Counted from the stretch's first letter, positions 19,109-27,532 are shown. The stretch: DNA of 46,339 nt from Desulfuromonadaceae bacterium (GCA_028683435.1 JAQUIG010000020.1:1-46339); one strand, 5' to 3'. Program-made: numbers and translations. Notes: a model not told the origin generated them from the letters alone.

Positions 19109-19294
19109 TTATAGGTGTTTTCCTTTCGGGACAACGTGTTTCAGCTTTTTCGAGCCAACATACAGGGTTTGCTTGATAACCCCCCGCTTCTCTTTAAGGT
19201 CCTTCTTAGAGTCTTTATCCTCTAACAAGATGTCAGCTTCTCTGGCCAGTTCATCGATCCTTTTCGCCTCTTTTTCATCAGTCTGAGCTGTCAT
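19109..19294 (-). CDS. Small charged protein of unknown function
   Basis: A 61-residue frame starting at the ATG at 19294, with a strong GGGAGGTG ribosome-binding site about 6 bases before it, so translation is likely. It is very rich in lysine, glutamate and aspartate. A helical N-terminal half (EKEAKRIDELAREADILLEDK) precedes a basic C-terminus ending in VGSKKLKHVVPKGKHL. There is no signal peptide or membrane segment. I do not recognise a family. It lies 52 bases upstream of the PAS-PAS kinase on the same strand and may share its transcript. Confidence 0.6.
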   Translation of the reverse strand: MTAQTDEKEAKRIDELAREADILLEDKDSKKDLKEKRGVIKQTLYVGSKKLKHVVPKGKHL

Positions 19295-19513
19295 TTATAA
19301 CACCTCCCTGTTTGAGTTTGTATGCTGTTTTTTGCCTGCATATGGTAAAGGTATCACTCGTGATTGCATTGTCAAGGCGTACCAATTTTTATTAGCCATC
19401 TTTAACATATAGGGCCGCCCCGCAGGCAGCCTCACGGCGTTAGCGCACAGCGGCCATATCTTGCCAGGACTATCTACTTTTGCTATTATATACCAAAATC
19501 AAAGGGACAAACC

Positions 19514-20005
19514 ATGGATTTTTCTATTGCAGCCGTTCGCCGCTCCCCAGAGGAGCAGGGTAGTCTTGAAGCGATGTTTATCGATATTTTTGAACATCGT
19601 TTCAGCTTTAATGAAGTTATTGGTCTTCGGATCGAGTCTTTTGACCCCGAATCGCCTCGCTTATCATTCGATATGCGTCAGGAACTGGTCGGCAGTTATA
19701 TACATAACCGTCTCCATGGTGGCGTTACTGCTACGGCACTAGACACGGTAGGCGGCTTTGCCGTTGCAGTGGCCATTGCCGAAAAGCATGCACATGAAAC
19801 AGCAGAGCAGATTATCATGCGTTTTGGTCGTTTCGGAACCATTGATTTGCGGGTTGATTACCTGCAGCAGGGTATTGGACGCAGCTTCCACGCCAGCGCG
19901 AAAGTTGTGCGCCTTGGCGGGCGTATCGCCTCCGTGCGGATGGAGTTGAAAAACGACGCCGATCTGTTGATTGCAACCGGTACGGCTGCATACGTCATTA
20001 GCTGA
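19514..20005 (+). CDS. PaaI/YiiD-like hot-dog thioesterase
   Basis: A 163-residue hot-dog-fold protein expected to hydrolyse acyl-CoA or acyl-ACP thioesters in the cytoplasm. Markers are NEVIGLRIESFD, the conserved LHGGVTATALDTVGG segment that holds the catalytic HGG and the long central helix, and DLRVDYLQQGIG followed by a final beta strand. It is most like the uncharacterised thioesterase family including E. coli YigI. The acyl substrate is unknown. The ATG at 19514 follows an AAAGGGAC ribosome-binding sequence. It appears monocistronic or is followed by the DUF4197 gene 62 bases away. Confidence 0.82.
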   Translation: MDFSIAAVRRSPEEQGSLEAMFIDIFEHRFSFNEVIGLRIESFDPESPRLSFDMRQELVGSYIHNRLHGGVTATALDTVGGFAVAVAIAEKHAHETAEQIIMRFGRFGTIDLRVDYLQQGIGRSFHASAKVVRLGGRIASVRMELKNDADLLIATGTAAYVIS

Positions 20006-20067
20006 CCTTTAATCAATACGCACCTGGAACCGTCAGGTGATTCAGTTCCCGCTCAAGGAGGTTTCCT

Positions 20068-20802
20068 ATGCAACGCTCGTTCTGTTTAACATGTGCCACC
20101 TTTTTTTTCATGCTCTCCCCCTGTCATGCAGGATTTTTTGATGATCTTTCCAGCAAGGTCACCCCATTGTTGCAGCAACAGAGTTCCCTTGATAACGGCA
20201 CGGTAACCAAGGGACTCAAGGAGGCTCTGGCCAAGAGCACCGAGCGGGCCGTGGCCGAAGTTGCCAAGCCTGATGGTTACTTTAAAAACCAGCTTGTCAA
20301 GATCCTGCTGCCCGATAGAATCCAGCAGGGAGCGGAGCTTCTGGGGAAATTCGGCTACCAGCGACAGGTCGATGAATTAGTGCTGAGCATGAACCGGGCC
20401 GCGGAGAAGGCCGCGCCCAAAGCTGCCGGCTTCTTCGGTGACGCCATCCGGCAAATGACGATGGAAGATGCCAAAGAAATCCTAAGCGGCGGAGAAACTG
20501 CGGCGACCAGATTCTTTGAGAACAAGACCCGGGCGCAACTCCTTGAAGCCTTCAAACCAAGTGTAGTTCAGAGCATGAATCAGGTCGGCACCGTCCGTGC
20601 GTACAAAGAGATGATCGGCAAATTCCAAAACATCCCGTTTGCTGCCATGGCTGGAATCCCCTCCCTGGATCTGGATACGTATGTGACCAACAAGGCCCTG
20701 GACGGTCTCTTCACAATGGTGGCCGAGGAGGAGAAAAACATCCGGACAAACCCTGCCGCCCAGACCACCGATCTCCTGCGCAAAGTTTTTGGCAGCAAGT
20801 AA
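20068..20802 (+). CDS. DUF4197 exported protein
   Basis: A 244-residue protein with a Sec signal peptide: a basic start, a hydrophobic core, then [10 protein letters not shown] with likely cleavage after Ala. The rest is the helical DUF4197 domain: [50 protein letters not shown] and FFENKT, followed by [17 protein letters not shown] near the end. The family is periplasmic or loosely membrane-attached and has no known function. CAAGGAGG lies 7 bases before the ATG. It is the last gene before the first sigma-54 promoter. Confidence 0.85.
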   Translation: MQRSFCLTCATFFFMLSPCHAGFFDDLSSKVTPLLQQQSSLDNGTVTKGLKEALAKSTERAVAEVAKPDGYFKNQLVKILLPDRIQQGAELLGKFGYQRQVDELVLSMNRAAEKAAPKAAGFFGDAIRQMTMEDAKEILSGGETAATRFFENKTRAQLLEAFKPSVVQSMNQVGTVRAYKEMIGKFQNIPFAAMAGIPSLDLDTYVTNKALDGLFTMVAEEEKNIRTNPAAQTTDLLRKVFGSK

Positions 20803-20898
20803 TGTGGGTAGTAGTGATGTCATGACCTCATAATTAGTATCACCCCCAGCACCCTTCGTAACCGGATCCGGGAATAGAGGATCATTCGTAGTATTTGA

Positions 20899-20932
20899 CA
20901 GCTATGCCAAATACGACGGATCACCTTGACGG
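20899..20932 (+). promoter_or_regulatory. Enhancer-like dyad A (upstream activator site)
   Basis: CAGCTATGCCAAATACGACGG aligns with copies B (23734) and C (30829). The dyad arms are GCCA and CGAC around AATA, less perfect than the GTCA/TGAC of the other copies. A second GACGG follows 13 bases after the first (20915 and 20928), as in copy C. Its centre lies about 104 bases before the sigma-54 GG at 21016. A longer symmetric pair, GTATTTG (20891) and CAAATAC (20908), overlaps it. Confidence 0.6.
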
Positions 20933-21014
20933 TTCGACTCATCCCCAATTCACCCACTTTTAAATTTACCTTCACAATCAATACGTTATACCTTCAATAT
21001 CTCTGTATCCAATC

Positions 21015-21030
21015 AGGCACGTTAATTGCT
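21015..21030 (+). promoter_or_regulatory. Sigma-54 promoter A (DUF3943-PAP2 unit)
   Basis: AGGCACGTTAATTGCT has GG and GC separated by exactly ten bases and fits the -24/-12 consensus (TGGCACG-N4-TTGCW) at nearly every position. Transcription would begin near 21040, about 100 bases before the start codon at 21140. The upstream dyad at 20899 supplies a plausible activator site. The rest of the 20803-21118 spacer shows no gene. Confidence 0.75.
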
Positions 21031-21139
21031 GAAGTAGTCTGCGCGAAAGGGGCATGCGCCGTTTCAGTTCACTAAGCAAGAGGCCAAGTCTTGAGTTGGC
21101 TTTTGCTGCCGTTAGTCTTTGAAAAAAGGGGTAGGAGCA

Positions 21140-22774
21140 ATGATTTCAAAAATCAGTATTTACTTTTTATGTTTTTCACTGTTTTTTGCTGTTTCAGCAG
21201 AGGCAACCCCTGATAGCGTGGTGACACAAGGTGAACGGGAAAAAGCAGGAATTGATAACGCAGCGCCGTACTCCAGCGCAGCGGTTGCTCTAAAAGCCAT
21301 TCCCGCTCCCGAGACCAAGTACAACTGGCGGCGTGACAAGGAACTGGAGCGAAGCGCCGCTGGCCCTGCCGAACTGGGTGCGGCAACAGCAGAAGCGGGC
21401 TTTGCGCCGAAAAAGATCCATTCCTGGGAAACCGGGGCCGGCAAAAGTTATCTCATCCCCGCTCTCGAGGTGCCGGGATTCCTTGTCCTGCTCAACATCT
21501 ACGACCGGATAGCCTACCCTGACCAAATGCAGGATGGAAAAAAGGTGTACAGCTCGACATTATCCAGCACCTGGGATCACCTGAGAAAACAGAACTGGGT
21601 CTTCGACCAGGATCCATTCAACATCAATCAATTCGCCCATCCCTACCAGGGAGCGACCATGTACGGATTGGCGCGCTCCTCCGGCCTCGGTTTCTGGGAA
21701 TCGCTCGCCTACAGCAATGCGGGGAGTTTCCTGTGGAAAATGGCTGGCGAAACCGATCCACCCTCCATCAATGACCAGATCACGACCGGCAACGCAGGGA
21801 GTCTTCTCGGCGAAGCGCTGTTCCGGATGGCGGGACTGGTGCTCGAGGAGGGAGGCGGCGAGCCCGATGGCTGGCACGAACTCGGTGCCGCGATAGTATC
21901 GCCGCCCACCGCTTTCAACCGCCTGGCTCTCGGCGAACGGTACAAGGACGTATTCCCGAGCCACAGCCCGGCCACCAACTGGCGTACTCAGCTCGGCGCC
22001 AGCTATAACAACAGTTCGCAACTGGTTGCTAACCTGGGTTTCAACATATCCTACGGCCTGCCCGGAAAACCAGGCTATACCTACACACGCCCCCTGGACT
22101 ACTTTGACTTTGAGATAAGCAGTCAGACCAGAGCGGAAAACCCGGTTGGCAACGTCATGCTGCGCGGACTGCTCTACGGCAAGGATTACCATGCCGGCAA
22201 TGACTACCGTGGGATCTGGGGGCTCTACGGGAGCTACGACTACCTGTCGCCAGCCGTCTTCCGCGTCTCAAACACGGCCCTCTCGCTTGGCACGACCGGT
22301 CAGTACTGGGTGGGTCCGGGTATTGCGCTGCAGGGTTCTCTCCTTGGAGGTGTCGGTTTTGGTGCCGCCGGGACGACCCCCTCCGCAGAGGGTGATCGGG
22401 ACTACCACTACGGCGTTGCCCCGCAGGGTCTCCTCGCCCTTCGCCTCCTCTTTGGCGACAGAGCCGCCCTCGAGCTGGATGCGCGTGGCTACTATGTCAC
22501 CGGCTCGGGCCAATTCAACAGTCTCAGCACCAGCAGCAATCCGGTAGATAGTGCAGGAGGCTCGGAGACGATTGTCCGCGTCAAGACCGGCTTCAACATC
22601 CGGGTCTACGGCCGTCACGGCCTTGGGCTTCAATACGTCGAGTCGATCCGAGATTCGCAATACGGCAATCAGGTTAGCAAGCATCAGCGTGACGGTACCG
22701 TAAGCCTTGTCTATACGTTCATGGGCGATTCACATTTCGGCGCCGTGGAGTGGCGCGACAACGGCGGCCGGTGA
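21140..22774 (+). CDS. DUF3943 outer-membrane protein
   Basis: A 544-residue exported protein. The ATG at 21140 has AGGAG close upstream and gives a clean Sec signal (ISIYFLCFSLFFAVSAEA); a TTG seven codons earlier is less likely. The central region (about 115-270) is DUF3943: DQDPFNINQFAHPYQGATMY, GFWESLAYSNAGSF and NDQITTGNAGSLLGEALFR. The C-terminal half alternates aromatic and polar residues as in a membrane barrel and ends in VSLVYTFMGD. The His/Asn/Asp-rich core could be an active site, but none is established. It precedes a PAP2 phosphatase by 92 bases; both are likely driven by sigma-54 promoter A. Confidence 0.85.
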   Translation: MISKISIYFLCFSLFFAVSAEATPDSVVTQGEREKAGIDNAAPYSSAAVALKAIPAPETKYNWRRDKELERSAAGPAELGAATAEAGFAPKKIHSWETGAGKSYLIPALEVPGFLVLLNIYDRIAYPDQMQDGKKVYSSTLSSTWDHLRKQNWVFDQDPFNINQFAHPYQGATMYGLARSSGLGFWESLAYSNAGSFLWKMAGETDPPSINDQITTGNAGSLLGEALFRMAGLVLEEGGGEPDGWHELGAAIVSPPTAFNRLALGERYKDVFPSHSPATNWRTQLGASYNNSSQLVANLGFNISYGLPGKPGYTYTRPLDYFDFEISSQTRAENPVGNVMLRGLLYGKDYHAGNDYRGIWGLYGSYDYLSPAVFRVSNTALSLGTTGQYWVGPGIALQGSLLGGVGFGAAGTTPSAEGDRDYHYGVAPQGLLALRLLFGDRAALELDARGYYVTGSGQFNSLSTSSNPVDSAGGSETIVRVKTGFNIRVYGRHGLGLQYVESIRDSQYGNQVSKHQRDGTVSLVYTFMGDSHFGAVEWRDNGGR

Positions 22775-22866
22775 TTGCGGCTTATCAGGTTGATCAGATT
22801 GGATGCGTAGCGTTAGAGAGGCACCCTAAAAGAGGCGGGGGCATTTAACCCCGGAGAGGTTTTACC

Positions 22867-23427
22867 ATGACTGTTTTTATGACCAGACACCTGCTTGTCT
22901 GCCTGATGATTGCGGCTCTTAGTTTGCACGCTGCCACTGCGACGGCAGGAAACGGACCTGACGTCGTGGCGACCGACATCTTAACGGCCGTTGTTCCCTT
23001 AACCGGCTTGGCCGTCGCCTATTTCACGGACGATACCGAGGGGCAAAAACAGTGGCTGCGCAACACCGGAGTCAATCAGATCCTCACCTCAGCACTCCGA
23101 CTCGGATTCAACGAGACCAGCCTGGGCGAACGTCCGAACGGTCATAGCTATGGTTTTCCATCCGGTCACGTGGCCTTCGTGACGTCCGGTGCAACCTTCC
23201 TGGGCCAGCGCTACGGCTGGAAGTGGGGCACCCCCGCTTATCTGGCGGCCGCATACGTCGCTTATGTCCGGGTTGACCAAGACAAGCATCACTGGCGCGA
23301 TGTCATTGCCTCCGGCGCATTGTCGTACGGCGTGGCCTTGCTCACGGTAACGCCGGAAAATGCAACGAACCTGGCGCCCATTATCGGCCCCAATTTCCTC
23401 GGTCTGCGCTGGCAGCGCTCCTTCTGA
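22867..23427 (+). CDS. PAP2-family phosphatase, exported
   Basis: A 186-residue protein with an N-terminal signal or anchor helix (about 8-28), further hydrophobic stretches and the phosphatidic-acid-phosphatase type 2 core. Motif 2 is GFPSGHV and motif 3 is VRVDQDKHHWRDV, with the two catalytic histidines present. In motif 1 (KX6RP) the RP is kept (GERPNGHS) but the lysine position appears to be Asn, so activity may be altered. Family members remove phosphate from lipids such as undecaprenyl pyrophosphate or phosphatidate at the periplasmic face. GGAGAGG lies before the ATG. It is the second gene of the sigma-54 A unit. Confidence 0.85.
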   Translation: MTVFMTRHLLVCLMIAALSLHAATATAGNGPDVVATDILTAVVPLTGLAVAYFTDDTEGQKQWLRNTGVNQILTSALRLGFNETSLGERPNGHSYGFPSGHVAFVTSGATFLGQRYGWKWGTPAYLAAAYVAYVRVDQDKHHWRDVIASGALSYGVALLTVTPENATNLAPIIGPNFLGLRWQRSF

Positions 23428-23455
23428 ATGCATTCCTTCTGAATGCATTCCTTCT
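23420..23455. repeat. 15-bp tandem repeat across the PAP2 stop codon
   Basis: CCTTCTGAATGCATT occurs at 23420-23434 and 23435-23449, followed by a partial third copy. The first copy contains the TGA stop of the PAP2 gene. GAATGCATTC inside the unit is a 10-bp palindrome. Slippage expansion is the simple reading. Confidence 0.75.
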
Positions 23456-23733
23456 CAAGGCTTTCTCGCCGCTATCAGACATGGAAAGAGTACAACTCCA
23501 AGAACGGCTCGCGGTTTACGCGCAGCGGCATCCGGCAGGATATTGCGTTGAAAAAGGCAAGGTGCCATAACGAAGCCATGGTTTTAAAGCTGACGCAAAA
23601 TACATCCGGTATCATTCACCAAAATGCCGTGAATATATGTCGGCGCAAACATCATTCCACTCTGCAAAACCATCCGTCCTGAACTTCAGATCAGCCAGAC
23701 CACATCGCCGGCTACGTCGCCCTCCGCATTTAA

Positions 23734-23755
23734 CAGTTATGTCATAAATGACGGG
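23734..23755 (+). promoter_or_regulatory. Enhancer-like dyad B (upstream activator site)
   Basis: The 22-base element has GTCA (23741-23744) and TGAC (23749-23752) around TAAA, preceded by CAGTTAT and followed by GGG. It matches copy C at 18 of 22 positions. Its centre is about 104 bases before the GG of sigma-54 promoter B, the same distance as in A and close to C. The rest of 23428-23917 shows no convincing gene; a 79-codon frame at 23443 has no ribosome-binding site or family match. Confidence 0.68.
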
Positions 23756-23848
23756 AGAAGCTGTCACCATTCACGGCGCCCCTTATTCACTTTATTTTTT
23801 TACTCGTATTATCGCCACGTTGCACGCCCTAGATCGTCAGGCTTCCTA

Positions 23849-23864
23849 TGGCATGCTAGTTGCT
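23849..23864 (+). promoter_or_regulatory. Sigma-54 promoter B (small exported protein)
   Basis: TGGCATGCTAGTTGCT matches the -24/-12 consensus with only the sixth base differing (T for C). GG and GC are ten bases apart. Transcription should start near 23874, about 45 bases before the ATG at 23918. Confidence 0.8.
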
Positions 23865-23917
23865 TTATCTATCCATAGCAGTATTTGGATGATTAACCCA
23901 AAAAACCGGAGGTAGAG

Positions 23918-24205
23918 ATGAAGAACATTTTTTTATCAGTTATCGTAAGTGCGTTGATGTTGTCTTCTGTAGGTACAGTTTACGCGGCAGAACCGGAGCT
24001 AAATGTAAGTTCGAGACGTCATCCTAATATCGCATCAGCACAGGTATTGAGTCGCCAGGCATACTATAAAATTGTCAGAGCACAGAGAGCCAACAGAAAT
24101 GATTTGGGAGGTCATGCTCAGAGAGCAAAAGAACTGCTCGTACAGGTTAACGAAGAATTGAAGCTCTCCGCTGGTGCCGCCAATCAGAACAGGCGCAGAA
24201 GATAG
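23918..24205 (+). CDS. Small exported protein of unknown function
   Basis: A 95-residue protein with a strong Sec signal peptide (KNIFLSVIVSALMLSSV, then VYAAEPE with cleavage after Ala). The mature part of about 70 residues is helical and basic: HPNIASAQVLSRQAYYKIV, AQRANRNDLGGHAQRAKELL, then VNEELKLSA and an arginine-rich tail. The Ala-Gln-rich heptad-like pattern recalls short helical periplasmic proteins, but I do not recognise a named family. GGAGG lies about 7 bases before the ATG. Its own sigma-54 promoter B and activator dyad imply inducible production under envelope or nutrient stress. Confidence 0.8.
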   Translation: MKNIFLSVIVSALMLSSVGTVYAAEPELNVSSRRHPNIASAQVLSRQAYYKIVRAQRANRNDLGGHAQRAKELLVQVNEELKLSAGAANQNRRRR

Positions 24206-24231
24206 TCCACAGACAGGATTTATAAAAATGA

Positions 24232-24260
24232 GCAGCCGCACCTACGTGAGATACGGCTGC
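24232..24260 (+). terminator. Possible terminator hairpin
   Basis: GCAGCCG (24232-24238) pairs with CGGCTGC (24254-24260) around a 15-base loop, shortly after the stop of the small exported protein gene. No T-run follows, so factor-independent termination is doubtful. Confidence 0.35.
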
Positions 24261-24380
24261 TTGCACTTGGAAACAAGCTTCAACCGTATTACCACTTACA
24301 GGCACCGGTAAACGGAGATATCTGCACTACTGCTCGCAATTCCGCGCTCAGTTTTTGTTCGACAAAAAAGGATAATCATC

Positions 24381-24629
24381 ATGAGATATTTAATTGTAGT
24401 TGCAGCAGCAGCATTGTCCGCGCTGGCACTGAGCGCATGTGATAAACAGCCGGCGGTTGCACCAGCGGCACCCCCTGTGATTGTAACCGTTCCCGGTCCT
24501 CCCGGACCACAAGGAGTTGCAGGAGCGCCTGCAGAAAAAGGTGCTACTGGTGATACCGGAATGACAGGAGAACAGGGTAAAAAAGGTGAGCAGGGTGAAG
24601 GTACGACCCTGGTTGTTCCTGCACGCTGA
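24381..24629 (+). CDS. Collagen-like lipoprotein
   Basis: An 82-residue protein. The signal ends in a lipobox, LALSAC, so the cysteine near residue 20 should be lipidated and the protein membrane-anchored. After a Pro/Ala/Val-rich linker come about eleven Gly-X-Y triplets (GPPGPQGVAGAP, with an AEK interruption, then GATGDTGMTGEQGKKGEQGEG), a short collagen triple-helix repeat. A hydrophobic TTLVVPAR tail closes it. Such proteins form trimeric stalks. The function here is unknown. A strong terminator follows about 60 bases after the stop. Confidence 0.8.
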   Translation: MRYLIVVAAAALSALALSACDKQPAVAPAAPPVIVTVPGPPGPQGVAGAPAEKGATGDTGMTGEQGKKGEQGEGTTLVVPAR

Positions 24630-24688
24630 TTGGGTTGCATCGGCGTCAGGCTGAGCAGCCGGGCGACAGTGATATATTTTACACACTC

Positions 24689-24720
24689 AAAAGAGGGTGC
24701 ACAACAGTGCACCCTCTTTT
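24689..24720. terminator. Rho-independent terminator (bidirectional)
   Basis: A perfect 14-bp stem AAAAGAGGGTGCAC / GTGCACCCTCTTTT with the loop AACA. The A-run and T-run on either side let it work in both directions, suiting its place between the rightward collagen-like gene and the leftward lipase gene. Confidence 0.9.
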
Positions 24721-24841
24721 ATTAATCTGACTGTCCACGTTTATCTGCAGTTTTTTCTGGGAAAAGTGGCTCAAATCGAGAGTACATCGATCAAAAAGCT
24801 TCACTCCACTCTGGAGAGGGGTGCATAGATTACCGATGCTT

Positions 24842-25831
24842 TTAAAGTTCACCAGAGCATTTCCAGATGTCCGTGCCGTAAAGCAAGGAATTTTTATGAT
24901 CGGCTATCCAGGCGGCGATGTCGGCCAAGGGCTTTTCTCCCTGCAAGTCCCGCAGCAACATGTGATAGCCGTGATCATAGAACGCCTTTCGGGTCAACTT
25001 CGGCATCTTTTCGAGCATAAAAAAAATCGGTTTTCGGGGGATGATCTGGTCGTTTTTACCATACTGTACCAAGGTGGGTAATTGCATTCCATCCGCCCGC
25101 GCCAAAGCTTCGTCCATCAGGTTGGAGAGTCCGTACAGCGCGTCAATACGGGTGGCCTTAATGACGTGAGGATCGCGCCTCAGAGAACGCAGCATTTCGA
25201 TATTATCCGAGGCGGATATTTGCAGCCCTTTTCCTGTTAACTCCATCCATGGGAGTGTGTGCGCTGAGACGGCCAGCAGCCATCTTTGGTACCATGGCAT
25301 GGTTTCCCGCCCCCATACCGCCGGTGCCACGAGAATAACGCCATCGACATGTGGTGGTTTGTTCCCGGTCATAGTGACAATGGTCACGGCTCCCCCCATA
25401 CTCTCTCCCAATACATAGAGAGGAACATCTGAGTGACGTTTCCTGATCTCCTTTACAAAACTGGAGAGGTCGTTCGTGTATGCCTCGATACCGGGCCAAA
25501 GCCCACGTCCCGGCGCGCCGCCGAAACCGCGCTGGTCGTAGGCATAGCAGGCTATACCCCGGTGGCTCAGGTAGTTCCCCGGGGAAGCGAAGAAGTTACT
25601 GTAATCATTGAAACCATGGAGTGCAATGATAACCGCCCTGACAGGAATATCCCCAGGCAGCCAGCTGCGCAGCGGCAACATCGCCCCGTCAAAGGTGGTA
25701 AAATGCTCTTTCTCAATTTTTGGCTCCCTGACCTGCTTTCCAGGATGATTTACCAACGGCGAGCATGCGGAGAGAACCAGCAGAGCAGCTGTTATCGTGC
25801 CGTTTATGAATAACATTCTTATTTTAGTCAT
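24842..25831 (-). CDS. Alpha/beta hydrolase lipoprotein (monoacylglycerol-lipase-like)
   Basis: A 329-residue serine hydrolase with a lipoprotein signal (LVLSAC, Cys23). The hydrolase fold has the oxyanion-hole segment ALHGFNDYSNFF (70-81), YDQRGFGGAPGRG, and the nucleophile elbow GESMGG with Ser144. The acid is likely Asp in QYGKNDQIIP and the base His in DHGYHMLLRD. This pattern fits the monoglyceride lipase/lysophospholipase (Hydrolase_4) family. A lipid-anchored form would act on lipids or esters at the cell envelope. It is a single leftward gene convergent with the collagen-like gene. Confidence 0.87.
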   Translation of the reverse strand: MTKIRMLFINGTITAALLVLSACSPLVNHPGKQVREPKIEKEHFTTFDGAMLPLRSWLPGDIPVRAVIIALHGFNDYSNFFASPGNYLSHRGIACYAYDQRGFGGAPGRGLWPGIEAYTNDLSSFVKEIRKRHSDVPLYVLGESMGGAVTIVTMTGNKPPHVDGVILVAPAVWGRETMPWYQRWLLAVSAHTLPWMELTGKGLQISASDNIEMLRSLRRDPHVIKATRIDALYGLSNLMDEALARADGMQLPTLVQYGKNDQIIPRKPIFFMLEKMPKLTRKAFYDHGYHMLLRDLQGEKPLADIAAWIADHKNSLLYGTDIWKCSGEL

Positions 25832-26112
25832 GTGTTGGCCCGTTTTTTAAAGTAAAGGAGGCAATCATACAGCCATGCAGCTGAGCGACAACTTATCATA
25901 AACAATCTGTACTGCCGTTAACAAGATATCATAAGAATTGTCTACGAGGTAAACAACGAATCAGATCATCATCTCCAGCGTTTTTGAAGATCCGTCTTTT
26001 CGGACAGATCGGACAGAGATTTAATACCAGTATCGTTTCAGTTTTATTTTGTGTTATGAGTACATTCTTATTTCTCAGCAGATTTCTGACATTAATATAT
26101 TACAGGTACGTT

Positions 26113-27339
26113 ATGGCTAATGAAAATTACCTTCTCGGAAGACAACCGATACTGAACCGCAGTGAAGAGATTGTCGCCTACGAATTGCTCTTCCGCTCCG
26201 CCGGATCACTGACTGCCGACGTGACTGATGCTTCGCAGGCAACCGCCAGTGTCATCATCAACACCCTGACCGGCTTCGGTATCGAGGACATTCTGGGGGA
26301 GCACAAGGGGTTCATCAATCTGGAACTCGAGCTGTTGATGGACGACTCATTACACATACTGCCCAAGGGACAGGTTATCATCGAGCTTCTGGAAACCCTG
26401 CAGGTCACGCCCGAACTCGTGGAGCGCTGCCGCTCCCTTAAGGAAAGCGGTTTCACGCTGGCCCTCGACGATCACGAGTACAGCCCGGCTTACCACGCCC
26501 TGTATGAGATCGTCGATATCATCAAAATTGACCTTATGCAAAGTCCCCTCGAACGGCTGGCAGAGATGGTAAAGCAGTTTGAATGTTACCCCCTGCAACT
26601 GCTTGCGGAGAAGGTTGAGACCCGGGAGGAATTCAAACACTGCCTCGATCTGGGCTTCGAACTGTTTCAAGGATACTACTTCGCCAAGCCGTCGATCATG
26701 GAAAAAAAACGCCTGGATGATTCCGGCTCCACGCTGCTCAAGCTGATGCGACTGCTCGGCGAGGATGCGGATCAGCTAGAGGTTGAGAGGACCTTTCGCG
26801 GGGACCCGGGGCTTACCTACAAACTGCTTCTGCTGGTCAATTCGGTTGGCATGGGTACTCGCAACAAGATCGAGACCGTCCGCCATGCCATAGCGATCCT
26901 AGGGCGGCAACAGATTAAACGCTGGGTACAGTTGTCCCTTTTCGCGGACAACGACCAGCGCGGCATGGAAAATCCTCTGGTTGACATGGCTGCCGTACGT
27001 GCCGGTTTCATGGAAAATATGGCCGGCTGTCATAGCGCCTTGAAAGGGCACCATGACTCCGTCGAGAAGGCGTACATGACCGGGATCCTGTCGGTACTGG
27101 AAAAGGTTTATGATATCCCGATGGACGAGGTGGTACGCAACCTGAATCTCTCCGATGATGTCAGGGATGCCCTTGTTGCCCACCAGGGAGCGCTCGGACA
27201 CCTGCTCCATATGGCGGAGTTGCTCGAGGAGATGGATTTTGGTCATCTCGCCAAACATCTGGATAAGATGGCGGTCTCCATCGATGATGTGCTCCTGGCA
27301 CAGAAAAAGGCTTTCACATGGCGAAAAGGGATGACCTGA
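26113..27339 (+). CDS. EAL-HDOD signalling protein (YuxH/CdgJ-like)
   Basis: A 408-residue cytoplasmic protein. An EAL-like domain fills residues 1-200 (NYLLGRQPILNRSEEIVAYELLFRS, then FINLELELL, LALDDHEY and KIDLMQSP), and an HDOD domain follows (about 205-390; FRGDPGLTYKLLLLVNS, RHAIAILGRQQIKRWVQL). The catalytic ExL and metal ligands of true phosphodiesterases are largely replaced, as in related proteins that act through binding. I start at the ATG at 26113 because the conserved part begins there. An in-frame extension from 25984 would add 43 hydrophobic residues and is not family-like. Confidence 0.85.
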   Translation: MANENYLLGRQPILNRSEEIVAYELLFRSAGSLTADVTDASQATASVIINTLTGFGIEDILGEHKGFINLELELLMDDSLHILPKGQVIIELLETLQVTPELVERCRSLKESGFTLALDDHEYSPAYHALYEIVDIIKIDLMQSPLERLAEMVKQFECYPLQLLAEKVETREEFKHCLDLGFELFQGYYFAKPSIMEKKRLDDSGSTLLKLMRLLGEDADQLEVERTFRGDPGLTYKLLLLVNSVGMGTRNKIETVRHAIAILGRQQIKRWVQLSLFADNDQRGMENPLVDMAAVRAGFMENMAGCHSALKGHHDSVEKAYMTGILSVLEKVYDIPMDEVVRNLNLSDDVRDALVAHQGALGHLLHMAELLEEMDFGHLAKHLDKMAVSIDDVLLAQKKAFTWRKGMT

Positions 27340-27396
27340 TGCACGCGATCAACTTCAGGTCACGCGGAGTGCCGGCATAACCACAGTTGATGCGCA

Positions 27397-27425
27397 AAAG
27401 GGCGCATCGCGGTGCGCCCTTTTTT
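27397..27425 (+). terminator. Rho-independent terminator
   Basis: AAAGGGCGCA (27397-27406) pairs with TGCGCCCTTT (27413-27422), loop TCGCGG, followed by more T residues. It ends the EAL-HDOD gene and may also serve the leftward genes, since A-rich sequence precedes it. Confidence 0.88.
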
Positions 27426-27463
27426 ATCGAGCTGACCTCTGTTGCAGGCCGTAATTTCTCGCT

Positions 27464-27532
27464 TTACAGAGCCTTTCTCCCTTGAATGACGCGTACCAGC
27501 ACCACTATAATAGCAATTACGAGCAGAACATG
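27464..27532 (-). pseudogene. Remnant of an lmo0937-family small membrane protein
   Basis: Twenty-two codons and a stop that read HVLLVIAIIVVLVRVIQG plus RKAL. This is the characteristic C-terminal half of the roughly 48-residue lmo0937-family membrane proteins. The N-terminal half (normally MLWTIxVILxxLWLLGLV then GG) is absent: upstream codons are unrelated and carry no usable start. It sits 37 bases downstream of the BON lipoprotein gene on the same strand. I read it as a truncated leftover. Confidence 0.6.

Noticed and set aside
23443-23682. 79-codon frame after the PAP2 gene
   Set aside because: No ribosome-binding site, no recognised motif, and it overlaps a tandem repeat; regarded as non-coding.
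25984-26112. 43-residue hydrophobic extension of the EAL-HDOD protein
   Set aside because: A TTG start with no ribosome-binding site; family members begin at the conserved NYLLGRQPI segment, so the ATG at 26113 is chosen.
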